From Dyella_A sp050749815 (lineage in GTDB: Bacteria > Pseudomonadota > Gammaproteobacteria > Xanthomonadales > Rhodanobacteraceae), in NCBI RefSeq assembly GCF_050749815.1, contig NZ_CP192735.1, positions 3,534,001-3,598,000 of the forward strand: a DNA stretch of 64,000 bases, written 5' to 3'. Positions 29,701 to 38,304 of the stretch are shown here, piece by piece. The notes under the pieces were generated by a model. That model had not been told where the DNA came from, ran no database searches, and saw nothing but the letters and a program-made list of their open reading frames with translations. Made by a program: the position numbers and the translations under genes. The stretch's first letter is position 1, and every line of letters starts with the position of its first letter.

Positions 29701-31093
29701 CAGCACCGCTTTGGGTTCGGGCGCCTATGCGCCGGCAGACAACGCCGTGGCCCTGGGCGCCGGCTCGGTCGCCGATCAGGCCGGCACAATCTCCGTCGGA
29801 AGTGCGGGCAGCGAGCGCAAGATTGTCAATGTCGCTGATGGCGATGTGGCAGAAGCCAGCAAGGACGCCGTCAACGGCGGGCAGTTGTATGCCACCGAGC
29901 AGCGCATCGGTGCGATTGAGGGCAGTGTGGCGGACATCGGCAATACCGCCGTCCGCTATGACGGCGCCGAGCAGAACCAGGTGACGCTGGCTGGCGGCAA
30001 CGGCACCACTATCGCCAATGTCGCTGCCGGTACGAACAACGGCGAGGCGGTCAACGTTGAGCAGCTGCGATCGCTCAGCGCGACCATCGGTGGCGGTATC
30101 TCGATGGGCGCAAACGGTCTGATCAATACGCCGGCATTCACGATCCAGGACAACACCTACTTCAACGTGGGTGACGCGCTCAGCGCGCTGGACGATGCCT
30201 ACGACGCCATGATGCAGAACGTCATGGGCCTGGACGGCCGGCTCGGCGCGATGGAGTCGGCGTCGCCGACGGTAGAGGCGGTCCATGGGCAGGGCAACGG
30301 TTTCGCGCTGGGCGCCGACAGCGTCGCGCGCGACTCGCGGGATACCGCCGTAGGCAACGGCGCGCACATCGCGGCCGACGGCAGCACGGCATTGGGCAAC
30401 AACGCAGCGGTCACCTCAACCCTGGCCACCAACTCGGTCGCCATCGGTGCCGATACCGTCGTGTCGGAAGCCTCGGGTACCGCCGTGGGCCAGGCCGCTG
30501 AAGTCTCCGCGGTGAACGGCACCGCCATCGGCCAGGCCGCTTCGGTGACGGCCGCCAATGCTGTGGCGCTGGGTCAGGGTTCGGTCGCCGATCGTGCCAA
30601 CACGGTGTCAGTGGGTACGGCGGCCAACCAGCGGCAGGTCACCAACGTGGCTGCCGGCACGCAGGCGACCGATGCGGCCAACGTGGGCCAGGTCGACGAG
30701 GCATTGGCTACCGCCAAGACCTATGCCGACGCGGGTGACGTGCAGACCCTCAGCGCGGCCAAGGCCTACGCCGATCAGAAGTTGCTCGACAGCGGCGTCA
30801 GCCAGGCGGACTTCAACAGCTTCCGCAACCAGGTCGACGATCGGTTCCGTACTGTCGACAAGCGGCTGGACCAGGTGGGCGCGATGGGGTCGGCGATGTC
30901 GCAGATGGCCTTCAGCACGCAGGGTATCAACCAGCCCAACCGGCTGGGCGTGGGTGTGGGCGGCTACGGCGGTCGCACGGCGCTGGCGGTGGGGTACTCG
31001 CGCCAGGTCGGCAGCAACGCCAATGTCACCTTCGGTGGCGCGGTCAGCGGCAACGAGAGCAGCGCCGGCGTGGGCGTGGGCATAGGCTGGTAA
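26720..31093 (+). CDS. Trimeric autotransporter adhesin (YadA-like) with ESPR
   Basis: A 1457-residue surface adhesin. GTG 26720, with GGAGG eight bases upstream, gives NKIYSKVWSKTLGTLVVASELA, the extended signal peptide region of type V secretion. The passenger is built of YadA-head-type repeats (xAVGxxAxAxG), broken by neck/stalk elements such as RQVTHVAAGTEATDAVNVAQL and KIVNVADGDVAEASKDAVNGGQL. Residues 431-691 and 760-1020 are almost identical copies. The C-terminus has a coiled coil (about 1365-1400) and the ~70-residue YadA anchor beta-barrel ending in GVGVGIGW. Homotrimers should mediate attachment or biofilm formation. Confidence 0.95.
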   Translation: MNKIYSKVWSKTLGTLVVASELASASGKSSAGCRRSGAGRLVALALLSGGVMLLPLSARADVCLGSFATGAAPTAVGNAMACGAVAAALGSHSTAFGNESLALGKASLATGYQAQALGDNSVAVGPRASADGAGAIALGNNSAVSGNRSIAIGPGSAVDGSNSVAVGASSQVQGDRASAYGAGASAAATGATAAGAGSQAIGQSSLAAGVDSRADGVEATAAGALAQASGLGATAVGAESAAVGDTALAVGPAAEALGDFATSIGGLSTASGMNSTAVGNYATAEADDSVALGGDAAAYGEGSTALGQGSVAYDTSTAAVGSSSLALGVASTALGASSEADGMFGTAVGAGAYASADQATAQGSLALASGLNSTASGYYSTASAEDSSATGANSAADGARSTATGAGAEAAADDATATGGNAYAGALGATATGASSVAAGEESTASGYQSYAGGDQSVSVGAGSGAFGTGASSVGSGAVTYGDYATAVGYGATASAINATAVGSAAEASGAGSVAVGGNAVDEDGNPLLVDGDGNPIATGATSAGVGGTAVGASANASGFAGAAYGVGAVAAGQLSTATGPVANALGDYTVASGYGSAALGASAVAVGESSVAGGDESMALGGTVLGLFATEAGGAGAVALGAGAYASGDYASALGWLAEADGYNSTALGSGAYAPADNAVALGAGSVADRVDSVSVGDAGSERQVTHVAAGTEATDAVNVAQLDEAVRTSTSDATRYFQASGAGDGSDDALAAGGYAVATGVSSVAAGEESTASGYQSYAGGDQSVSVGAGSGAFGTGASSVGSGAVTYGDYATAVGYGATASAINATAVGSAAEASGAGSVAVGGNAVDEDGNPLLVDGDGNPIATGATSAGVGGTAVGASANASGFAGAAYGVGAVAAGQLSTATGPVANALGDYTVASGYGSAALGASAVAVGESSVAGGDESVALGGTVLGLFATEAGGAGAVALGAGAYASGDYASALGWLAEADGYNSTALGSGAYAPADNAVALGAGSVADQAGTISVGSAGSERKIVNVADGDVAEASKDAVNGGQLYATEQRIGAIEGSVADIGNTAVRYDGAEQNQVTLAGGNGTTIANVAAGTNNGEAVNVEQLRSLSATIGGGISMGANGLINTPAFTIQDNTYFNVGDALSALDDAYDAMMQNVMGLDGRLGAMESASPTVEAVHGQGNGFALGADSVARDSRDTAVGNGAHIAADGSTALGNNAAVTSTLATNSVAIGADTVVSEASGTAVGQAAEVSAVNGTAIGQAASVTAANAVALGQGSVADRANTVSVGTAANQRQVTNVAAGTQATDAANVGQVDEALATAKTYADAGDVQTLSAAKAYADQKLLDSGVSQADFNSFRNQVDDRFRTVDKRLDQVGAMGSAMSQMAFSTQGINQPNRLGVGVGGYGGRTALAVGYSRQVGSNANVTFGGAVSGNESSAGVGVGIGW
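28010..28790 (+). repeat. Large direct repeat within adhesin gene, copy 1
   Basis: A 781-bp segment repeated at an offset of exactly 987 bp (28997-29777). The encoded proteins differ at one residue only (DESM versus DESV), while roughly ten nucleotide differences are scattered, mostly at synonymous sites. Confidence 0.95.
28997..29777 (+). repeat. Large direct repeat within adhesin gene, copy 2
   Basis: The second copy of the 781-bp segment. The two copies are separated by ~206 bp encoding a neck and a unique linker. Recombination between them would delete or add 987 bp (329 codons) in frame, changing adhesin length. Confidence 0.95.
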
Positions 31094-31118
31094 ATCCTGT
31101 CGCAGGATCGTGCGGAAA

Positions 31119-31151
31119 GGGGCCGGCGCCGCAGGGCGCTGGCCCCTTTTT
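31119..31151 (+). terminator. Rho-independent terminator of the adhesin gene
   Basis: A 12-bp GC-rich stem with one G-U pair (GGGGCCGGCGCC / GGCGCTGGCCCC), a GCAG loop and five T residues, beginning 25 bases after the stop. Confidence 0.9.
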
Positions 31152-31277
31152 GTGAACCGCGGCGCGCCGGCGCGTGCGCCGGCAACGATGGGATGTGTTA
31201 ACAATGCGGGTCCTGATCGGCGCGGGGGCGTCGACAGGAAACGTGGATGGGTCGAGGCAGTGGAAGTGGGGTGGGTG

Positions 31278-33014
31278 ATGGCGTCAGTGATGACCGCGTC
31301 GGGGGCCGCCGTGCCGTCGGAAATGATCGATCGGGAGGAGGCCGTGTGCACCCTGCTGGTCGCGCGCGGCGGGCTGAAGGACGGCGACCTCGCCCGAGCC
31401 CGCCGGCTGCACGAAGAAGCCCCCGAAGGCACGCTCACCGCGCTGATGGCGCGGCTGGGCCTGGTTTCCGAACGTGACCTTGCGCTGGCCTGGTCCGAGT
31501 TGCTCGGCGCGCCGCTGGTATCCACCCGCGAAGCGCCCGATCTGCCGCCGACCGAGCTGGACATCTCCGCGCGCTTCCTGAAGCAGCAGCACGTGGTGCC
31601 GATGCGCCACGGCGAGGATGGGCTCGCGCTGATTGTCTCGGATCCGGCCGACCCGTATCCGCTGGACGCGGTGCAACTGGCCGCCGGTAAGCCGGTGGCG
31701 CTGTGTATCGGCCTGCGTTCGGAGATCGATGACCTGATCGAGCGCTACTACGGCCAGGGCCGCTCGGCGATGGGCTCGATCGTGGAAAATCTCGACGGCG
31801 CGGGCGCGACCGAAGAGGAAGACGTGGAACACCTGCGCGACCTCGCTTCCGAGGCGCCGGTGATCCGTCTGGTCAATCTGATTTTGCAGCGCGCGGTGGA
31901 ACAGCGCGCTTCGGACGTGCACATCGAGCCGTTCGAGAACCGGCTCAAGGTGCGTTATCGCATCGACGGCGTGCTGCACGAGGTAGAGGCGCCGCCGTCG
32001 TCGTCCACCGCCGCGGTGATATCGCGCGTCAAGATCATGGCCAAGCTCAACATCGCCGAGCGCCGCCTGCCGCAGGACGGTCGCATCCAGCTGCGCGTGC
32101 AGGGCAAGGAGCTGGACCTGCGCGTGTCCACCGTGCCGACCAGCTTCGGCGAGTCGGTGGTGATGCGCATCCTGGATCGCGAGTCGGTGGTGTTCGACTT
32201 CGCCTCGCTGGGCTTCACCGAGGCATTCGAGAAGCGCTTCGTCGAGGTGCTGCAGCGTCCGCACGGCATCCTGTTGGTCACAGGCCCGACCGGCTCGGGC
32301 AAGACCACCACGCTGTACACCGCGCTGTCGCGGATCAACACCCCCGACGTAAAGATCATCACCGTCGAGGACCCGGTCGAATACCAGCTCGAAGGTATCA
32401 ACCAGATCCAGGTGAAGCCCCAGATCGGGCTGGATTTCTCCGGCGCGCTGCGCTCGATCATGCGCCAGGACCCGGACGTGATCATGATCGGCGAGATGCG
32501 CGACCTGGAAACCTGCCGCATCGCGATCCAGTCCGCGCTCACCGGCCACCTGGTGCTGTCCACGCTGCACACCAACTCCGCCGCCGGCGGCGTCACCCGG
32601 CTGCTCGACATGGGCGTGGAGGATTACCTGCTCGGCTCCACCGTCAACGGCATCCTGGCGCAGCGGCTGGTGCGCCGGCTCGACCCGGAGACGGCGGTCC
32701 CGTACGAGCCCTCGCCCGAGGTGATCGCCGAGTTCGAGCTGGAGAAATACACCAGCGAGCGACCGATCCGCCTGTGGAAGCCGGGCACCAGCGCGTCCAA
32801 CCCCACCGGCTACCGCGGTCGCCGCGCGATCATGGAATTCCTGGTGATGACCGATCCGCTGCGCCGACTGATCATGCAGCGCGCTGACGCCGGCGAGATC
32901 GAGCGCGCGGCGCGCGCCGAAGGCATGCGCACCATGTACGAGGACGGCATCGCCAAGGCGGTGGCCGGCGTGACCACGCTGGAAGAGGTCCTGCGCGTGA
33001 CGCAGGAAGGCTGA
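31278..33014 (+). CDS. gspE: Type II secretion ATPase GspE
   Basis: A 578-residue cytoplasmic ATPase that drives pseudopilus assembly. An N-terminal GspE_N-type domain (about 15-165) precedes the RecA-like core: Walker A GPTGSGKTTT with K342, Walker B IMIGEMRD, and the His box LSTLHTNSA. The zinc-binding tetracysteine insert found between the His box and the C-terminus in most GspE proteins has no cysteine here (region RRLDPETAVPYEP to TGYRGRR). ATG 31278 is taken as the start; ATG 31290 is possible and the ribosome site is weak. First gene of the gsp operon. Confidence 0.95.
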   Translation: MASVMTASGAAVPSEMIDREEAVCTLLVARGGLKDGDLARARRLHEEAPEGTLTALMARLGLVSERDLALAWSELLGAPLVSTREAPDLPPTELDISARFLKQQHVVPMRHGEDGLALIVSDPADPYPLDAVQLAAGKPVALCIGLRSEIDDLIERYYGQGRSAMGSIVENLDGAGATEEEDVEHLRDLASEAPVIRLVNLILQRAVEQRASDVHIEPFENRLKVRYRIDGVLHEVEAPPSSSTAAVISRVKIMAKLNIAERRLPQDGRIQLRVQGKELDLRVSTVPTSFGESVVMRILDRESVVFDFASLGFTEAFEKRFVEVLQRPHGILLVTGPTGSGKTTTLYTALSRINTPDVKIITVEDPVEYQLEGINQIQVKPQIGLDFSGALRSIMRQDPDVIMIGEMRDLETCRIAIQSALTGHLVLSTLHTNSAAGGVTRLLDMGVEDYLLGSTVNGILAQRLVRRLDPETAVPYEPSPEVIAEFELEKYTSERPIRLWKPGTSASNPTGYRGRRAIMEFLVMTDPLRRLIMQRADAGEIERAARAEGMRTMYEDGIAKAVAGVTTLEEVLRVTQEG

Positions 33015-33015
33015 C

Positions 33016-34233
33016 GTGGCGCAGTTCCGCTACCGCGCGGTCAGCGACGCCGGCGACATGCTGCAGGGGCAGATGGAGGCGGCCTCGGTCGAGGACGTGA
33101 TCGCGCGCCTGCAGGACCAGGGCCACACGCCGCTGGAGGCGCAGCCCGCCGACGCGCCGGGCGGCGGCAGCGGCCTCGCCGCACTGTTCGCGCGCGGTCC
33201 CTTCACCGGCGACCAGCTGGCCCAGTTCACCCATCAGCTCGCCACCCTGCTCGGTGCCGGCCAGCCGCTGGATCGGGCACTTGGCATCCTGCTGGAGCTG
33301 CCCGAAGGCGAGCGGGCGAAGAAGTTGATCGAGCGCGTGCGCGACCGCGTACGCGGCGGCACCACGCTGTCGCAGGCGCTGGACGAGGAGCACGGCGTGT
33401 TCCCCAAGCTGTACATCTCGTTGGTGCGTGCGGGCGAGGCGGGTGGCTCGCTGGAGGAGACGCTGCGACGCCTGGCCGATTACCTGGAACGCGCGCAGCA
33501 ATTGCGCGGCAGCATCGTCAACGCGCTGATCTATCCGGCCTTCCTGCTGGTCGGCGTGCTCGGCTCGCTGGTACTGCTGCTGGCCTACGTGGTGCCGCAG
33601 TTCGTGCCGATCTTCCAGGACATGCAGGTGCCGATCCCGCTGATCACCCAGGCGGTGCTCGGCCTGGGCAACCTGATCCAGGGCTGGTGGTGGCTGATCG
33701 TGCTGCTCATCGTCGGCGGCGTGTTCTTCTGGCGCGCGCGTCTGCGCGATCCCTCGGTGCGGCTGGCCTGGCACGCGAAGCTGCTCACCATACGCGTGGT
33801 CGGGCCGCTGCTGCTGAAGGTGGAAACTGCGCGCATCGCGCGCACGCTGGGTACCTTGCTGAAGAACGGCGTGCCGCTCTTGTCCTCGCTCACCATCGCG
33901 CGCCAGGTCACCGCCAACCGCGCGCTGGACGAAGCGTTGGCGAGCGCCGCCGAGCAGGTCAAGGGCGGCGCCGGGCTCGGCTTCGCGCTCTCGCAATCGC
34001 AGCGCTTTCCGCGGCTTGCCCTGCAGATGGTGCAGGTGGGCGAGGAGGCCGGCCAGCTCGACACGATGCTGCTCAAGGTGGCCGACACCTTCGAGTTGGA
34101 AAGCCGGCGCGCGATCGATCGCCTGCTCGCCGCGCTGGTGCCGGCGCTGACCATCGTGATGACCGTACTGGTGGCGATCATCATGGCGGCGATCCTGCTG
34201 CCGCTGCTCAGCCTCACCAGCAACATCCAGTGA
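33016..34233 (+). CDS. gspF: Type II secretion inner-membrane platform protein GspF
   Basis: A 405-residue polytopic protein with two tandem GspF domains (about 70-195 and 272-395) and three membrane segments near 170, 220 and 375. It anchors GspE and the pseudopilus base. The GTG start at 33016 lies one base after the gspE stop. Family motifs FTHQLATLLGAGQPLDRAL and ARIARTLGTLLKNGVPLL are clear. Confidence 0.96.
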   Translation: MAQFRYRAVSDAGDMLQGQMEAASVEDVIARLQDQGHTPLEAQPADAPGGGSGLAALFARGPFTGDQLAQFTHQLATLLGAGQPLDRALGILLELPEGERAKKLIERVRDRVRGGTTLSQALDEEHGVFPKLYISLVRAGEAGGSLEETLRRLADYLERAQQLRGSIVNALIYPAFLLVGVLGSLVLLLAYVVPQFVPIFQDMQVPIPLITQAVLGLGNLIQGWWWLIVLLIVGGVFFWRARLRDPSVRLAWHAKLLTIRVVGPLLLKVETARIARTLGTLLKNGVPLLSSLTIARQVTANRALDEALASAAEQVKGGAGLGFALSQSQRFPRLALQMVQVGEEAGQLDTMLLKVADTFELESRRAIDRLLAALVPALTIVMTVLVAIIMAAILLPLLSLTSNIQ

Positions 34234-34279
34234 CTGGCGCTGTCCCATGTATCCGTTCCGTATGACCCGAGGTAATCCC

Positions 34280-34705
34280 ATGCAGTCCAGGTCTTTCCGT
34301 TCCGCGCGCCGCAGCGCCGGTTTCACCCTGCTCGAAATGCTCGCCGTGATCGTGCTCATCGGCATCATCGGCGCCGTCGTGGTCACCCAGGTCGGCAAGA
34401 ACGTGGACAAGGGCAAGTACGGCGCCGGCAAGGCGCAGCTCACCACGCTCGGCCAGAAGGTGGAGAACTACGCGCTGGACAACGGTACGCCGCCGCGTCA
34501 GCTCGAAGACCTGGTGACCAAGCCGTCCAATGCCGGCAACTGGCAGGGCCCGTACGCCAAGGCTTCCGACCTGAAAGATCCGTGGGGTCATGCCTTCGGC
34601 TACAAGTACCCCGGCGAGCACGGCAGTTTCGACCTGATCTTCTACGGTCAGGACGGCCAGGCCGGCGGCGACGGCTTCAGCAAGGACATCGGCAACTGGG
34701 AATAA
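34280..34705 (+). CDS. gspG: Major pseudopilin GspG
   Basis: A 141-residue pseudopilin, the main subunit of the type II secretion piston. The prepilin peptidase site is G14|FTLLEM with Glu5 of the mature protein. The C-terminal half carries the GspG pattern GPYAK..DLKDPWGHAFGYKYPGEHGSFDLIFYG, with the Asp-rich calcium loop. ATG 34280 has GAGG at proper spacing; longer starts add a leader without support. Confidence 0.96.
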   Translation: MQSRSFRSARRSAGFTLLEMLAVIVLIGIIGAVVVTQVGKNVDKGKYGAGKAQLTTLGQKVENYALDNGTPPRQLEDLVTKPSNAGNWQGPYAKASDLKDPWGHAFGYKYPGEHGSFDLIFYGQDGQAGGDGFSKDIGNWE

Positions 34706-34729
34706 GCCCTGCCTGCTCGGCCGACTACG

Positions 34730-35203
34730 GTGAATGCCCGTCCAGCTCTCCGCCTTGCCGGCGTGCCGACTGCGCGCGGCTTCACCCTGTTCGAGATGCT
34801 GGCGGTGATCCTGCTGATCGGTATCGCGGCGGCGGCGGTGTCGGTGTCGGTGTCGCAGGGGCTCAAGGGCGCACGGGTGAGTGCGGCCAGCGGCGAGCTC
34901 GCCGCCGCGCTGCGCGCGACGCGGGCCGAAGCGATCGTGAAGGGTCAGGAGCGACACTTCGACGTGGACACCCGCGCCGGCAGCTACCGCGGTGCCAACG
35001 GGCATTCCGTGCGGCTGCCGGACGGCCTGGCGGTGAGCATCACCAGCGCCAAGGAAGACCAGGTCGGCCCCGGCGTGGGGCGCATCCGCTTCTTTCCTGA
35101 TGGCAGCTCCACCGGCGGCCACGTCACCTTGCAGCAGGGCCAGCGCCGCTGGCAGGTCAACGTGGCGTGGCTCACCGGCGCGGTCAGCGTGGAGCAACCG
35201 TGA
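34730..35203 (+). CDS. gspH: Minor pseudopilin GspH
   Basis: A 157-residue minor pseudopilin with cleavage site G17|FTLFEM and a GspH C-terminal domain (FFPDGSSTGG near residue 122). GTG start 24 bases after gspG. It joins the pseudopilus tip or shaft. Its stop overlaps the gspI start. Confidence 0.92.
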   Translation: MNARPALRLAGVPTARGFTLFEMLAVILLIGIAAAAVSVSVSQGLKGARVSAASGELAAALRATRAEAIVKGQERHFDVDTRAGSYRGANGHSVRLPDGLAVSITSAKEDQVGPGVGRIRFFPDGSSTGGHVTLQQGQRRWQVNVAWLTGAVSVEQP

Positions 35204-35619
35204 TGTCGCCGCATCGCGCCCGCGGCTTCAGCCTGATCGAGGTGATCGCGGCGCTGCTGTTGCTGGCGATCACCTTCACCGCGCTGATGAAGGTGGCTGG
35301 CGGTGCGATCGGGCTGACCCAGCACGCCGCGCAGCGCAGCGAGGCGGCGATGTGGGCGCGCAGCCTGCTCGACAGCGCCTTCGTCACCGAGCCGCTGCGC
35401 CCAGGCACCAGCAGCGGCACGTTCAACAAGCAGTACCGCTGGCAGCTGCAGGTGACGCCGTCGAACCCCGGCGGCAAGCCGGTTCCGAACGCGGCGCTGC
35501 AGCTGTACCAGCTCGATCTGGACGTGCGCTGGAACGGCGCCGGCCACGATCAGGTGGCGCACTTCAGCACGCTGCGCGTGGGTGTACCCGCCGCCGCGGC
35601 ACCCGGAGCGGCGCCGTGA
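35203..35619 (+). CDS. gspI: Minor pseudopilin GspI
   Basis: A 138-residue minor pseudopilin, cleavage at G8|FSLIEV. The start ATG shares one base with the gspH stop (TGATG). The C-terminal domain begins near QYRWQLQV. It should form the tip complex with GspJ and GspK. Confidence 0.92.
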   Translation: MSPHRARGFSLIEVIAALLLLAITFTALMKVAGGAIGLTQHAAQRSEAAMWARSLLDSAFVTEPLRPGTSSGTFNKQYRWQLQVTPSNPGGKPVPNAALQLYQLDLDVRWNGAGHDQVAHFSTLRVGVPAAAAPGAAP

Positions 35620-36284
35620 GGCGCGCGGCGGGGTTCAGCCTGCTCGAGGTGCTGGCGGCGCTGGTGCTGCTCACCCTGCTGCTGCTCGGGGTGTACTCGG
35701 GCATCCGCACCGCCACCCACAGCGTGCGCTCGGGCACCGCCGCGGTGGAGCGGCTCGATCAGGTGCGCTCCTCGCAGCAACTGCTGCGGCGCGAGCTGGC
35801 GCAAACCATGGTGGCGCCGATCGGCCACGACGAAAACGGCGACAGCGTGTTCTTCGAAGGCAAGGCGCGCAGCATGCGCTTCGTCGCGCCGTTGCCGGGT
35901 TACCTCGATCAGCTCGGGCCGCAGCTGATGGCGCTGTCGCTGGTCGACGACGGCCACGGTGCGCTGCGGCTGCAGATGCAACTGGCGATGCTGCCGCCGG
36001 ACGGCAGCGCGCCCAAGCCACTGGGCAAGCCGCAGTTGCTGCTCGACCACATCAAGAGCGGCCGCTTCCAGTACCGCGGCGTCGACGCCCAGGGTCGCCC
36101 CGGCGACTGGCAGGACGGCTGGCCCGACGGCCGCCTGCTGCCGCAGCTGGTGCGGGTCGAGCTGACTCCGCTGGGCACCACGCCCTGGCCGCAGCTCACC
36201 GTGCCGCTGCGCATCGATCCATCCAGCGGACTGATGCTGCAGGGGCCGCTGCAGCGCCTGCGCGGCATGGGCGGTGGCCAATGA
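35616..36284 (+). CDS. gspJ: Minor pseudopilin GspJ
   Basis: A 222-residue tip pseudopilin with the very short leader G6|FSLLEV and Glu5. The GTG start overlaps the gspI stop (GTGA), and the stop overlaps gspK (ATGA). Family features LDQVRSSQQLLRRELAQ and FVAPLPG are present. Confidence 0.92.
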   Translation: MRRAAGFSLLEVLAALVLLTLLLLGVYSGIRTATHSVRSGTAAVERLDQVRSSQQLLRRELAQTMVAPIGHDENGDSVFFEGKARSMRFVAPLPGYLDQLGPQLMALSLVDDGHGALRLQMQLAMLPPDGSAPKPLGKPQLLLDHIKSGRFQYRGVDAQGRPGDWQDGWPDGRLLPQLVRVELTPLGTTPWPQLTVPLRIDPSSGLMLQGPLQRLRGMGGGQ

Positions 36285-37147
36285 ACCGCACGCACGAACG
36301 CGGCAGGCAGCGCGGTGTGGCCCTGCTGGTGGTGCTGTGGGCCTGCACCCTGCTCGCCGTACTGCTGGGCGGCTACGCCATCTTGGCGCGCACCGAGGGG
36401 CTGCAGGCGCGCTATGCGTTCGCGCAGACCCAGGCGCAGTACGCCGCCGAGGCCGGCATCGCCCGCGCCATCTACGCGCTGCAGGATCCGCAGCCGGCGC
36501 TGCGCTGGATTCCCGACGGCCGCCCGTACACGTTCGCTTATGGTCCGGCGACGGTGCAGGTGGCGGTGATCGACGAGAACGGCAAGGTCGATCTCAACGC
36601 CGCGGCGCCCGCCGTGCTCACCGGCCTGTTCACCGCCGCCGGCATGGAGCCGCGCGCCGCGCAGGCGTTGACCGAGCGCGTGGTGGCGTGGCGCAGTTTC
36701 AAGAATATGGTGGGGCCGGATCCGGCCGATGCGGCCTACGCCGCAGCCGGGCTGGATTACGGCCCGCGGCACGGTCCGTTCGCCAGCATCGAGGAGCTGC
36801 GCATGGTGCTCGGCATGCCCGCGGCGGTGTATCGCACGATCGCGCCGCAGGTGACGCTGTGGTCCGGCCGCGACGCGCCGAACCCGGCCACCGCGCCGCC
36901 GCTGGCGCTGGCCGCCATCCCCGGCATGGACGCGGCGCGCATCGCGCAGACCCTGCAGGCGCGCGAGGCGCTCGATCCGGCCACCGCGATGGCGTCCGGT
37001 GGCGGGGTAACGCATAGTATTCGTTCGCAGGCGACGCTCGCCGACGGCACCAAGGCCGTCGTGCGCGCGACAGTCCGCCTGCGCGGGATCGGGGCTGGTG
37101 GGCCACCCTACGCGGTGCTGCGCTGGCAGGAGGGAGACGGGGAATGA
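36281..37147 (+). CDS. gspK: Tip pseudopilin GspK
   Basis: A 288-residue minor pseudopilin. The cleavage site is G12|VALLVVLW, lacking the mature Glu5 as expected for the pilus-tip subunit. The large globular domain contains IDENGKVDLNAA and repeated helix-hairpin-helix-like segments (TGLFTAAGMEP). It overlaps both neighbours by four bases. Confidence 0.94.
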   Translation: MNRTHERGRQRGVALLVVLWACTLLAVLLGGYAILARTEGLQARYAFAQTQAQYAAEAGIARAIYALQDPQPALRWIPDGRPYTFAYGPATVQVAVIDENGKVDLNAAAPAVLTGLFTAAGMEPRAAQALTERVVAWRSFKNMVGPDPADAAYAAAGLDYGPRHGPFASIEELRMVLGMPAAVYRTIAPQVTLWSGRDAPNPATAPPLALAAIPGMDAARIAQTLQAREALDPATAMASGGGVTHSIRSQATLADGTKAVVRATVRLRGIGAGGPPYAVLRWQEGDGE

Positions 37148-38304
37148 GTGCCACATCGCAGTCGCTGCGTCCGCAGCTGGAACGCGCGCGGCGCGCCTGG
37201 CGCGCGTCGCCGTTGCCCGCGTTCCTGACGTGGTGGGGCGGCGAGCTGCGCGCGCTGCTGCCGGCATCGACGCAGCAGGCGCTGGCCGGCGGAGCCGAGT
37301 GGCACCTGCTGGAGCGTCGCGGCGACAGCTGGCAGCTGCGTCGCGCGGGCGAGTCCGAAGCGTTGGCGCAATGGTCCGACGCCGACGATCCGGCGATGCA
37401 GCAGCAGGCCTTGCGCCAGGCGCTGGCCGCGGTGGACCCGCAGGATCTGCGCCTGGCCCTGTGCCTGCCCGCCGCCGCCGGCCTGCGCCGCACGCTCGCG
37501 TTGCCGCTGGCGGCACGCGACAACCTGGCCCAGGTGGTGGGGTTCGAGATCGACCGGCAGACCCCGTTTCGCGCCGAGCAGGTGGCGATGGACGTGCGCG
37601 ATCTCGTGGGTCAGCCGGCCGGCGAAGGGCGCTTTGCCGCCGAGTTGATCGTGCTGCCGCGCGCCACGCTCGATCCCCTGCTGGAGCGCCTGGCCGCCCT
37701 GCGCATCCGCGTGGATGCGGTGGACCTGCTCACGGCCGACGGCCACCGCGTGGGCGCCAACCTGCTCGCCCCGGCGCAGCGACCGTGGCGCAGCGACCCG
37801 CGCCGCCGCCTCAACCTGGCCCTCGCTGCGGGCTGCGTGGTGCTTCTGGTGCTGGTCCTGGGCCAGTGGCTGCACAACCGCCAACTCGCGCTGGATGCGA
37901 TGCAAGCCCAGGTCGACGCCATGCGCGCCGACGCGCAGCAGGTCGCCACGCTGCGCCAGCAACTGCAGGACAACGCCGGCGCCGCGGGCTTCCTGGCGCA
38001 GAAGAAAAAGGACACCGTGCCGGTGCTGGCACTGCTCGACGAGATGACCCGCCGTCTGCCCGACACCGCCTGGCTCGAACGCTTCAGCCTGGACGCCAGC
38101 GGGCAGATCGGATTCCAGGGCCAGAGCGTGCAGGCGGCCAAGCTGGTCGATGCACTGAAGGATTCGCCGCTAATCCGCGACGTCGGCTTCCAGGGCTCGA
38201 TCCAGGCCGATCCGACCACTGGCAAGGAGCGCTTCTACATGGTCGGCAAGGTGCGCACGCCGCCATCGGCGGCCTCGACGCCGGCTGCAGGAGCCACGCC
38301 ATGA
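37144..38304 (+). CDS. gspL: Type II secretion platform protein GspL
   Basis: A 386-residue bitopic protein linking GspE to GspM. The N-terminal ~210 residues form the actin-like cytoplasmic domain (FEIDRQTPF near 138-146), a membrane helix lies at about 222-243, and the periplasmic part has a coiled coil and a PilN-like domain. The start overlaps the gspK stop by four bases. Confidence 0.9.
   Translation: MSATSQSLRPQLERARRAWRASPLPAFLTWWGGELRALLPASTQQALAGGAEWHLLERRGDSWQLRRAGESEALAQWSDADDPAMQQQALRQALAAVDPQDLRLALCLPAAAGLRRTLALPLAARDNLAQVVGFEIDRQTPFRAEQVAMDVRDLVGQPAGEGRFAAELIVLPRATLDPLLERLAALRIRVDAVDLLTADGHRVGANLLAPAQRPWRSDPRRRLNLALAAGCVVLLVLVLGQWLHNRQLALDAMQAQVDAMRADAQQVATLRQQLQDNAGAAGFLAQKKKDTVPVLALLDEMTRRLPDTAWLERFSLDASGQIGFQGQSVQAAKLVDALKDSPLIRDVGFQGSIQADPTTGKERFYMVGKVRTPPSAASTPAAGATP

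Noticed and set aside
28010..29777. The adhesin repeats considered as a CRISPR array or mobile element
   Set aside because: The repeats are in frame, encode the YadA-head pattern and have no short spacer structure or transposase.
24431..30367. A 1978-codon open frame on the minus strand opposite the metalloprotease and adhesin genes
   Set aside because: It is a by-product of the GC-rich, repetitive codon pattern of the adhesin. Its translation is Arg/His/Ala-rich, mirrors the repeats, has no domains, and the sense strand has an ESPR and YadA anchor.
38233..38300. A possible frameshift between gspL and gspM
   Set aside because: The frames overlap by the normal ATGA junction and both proteins are full length.
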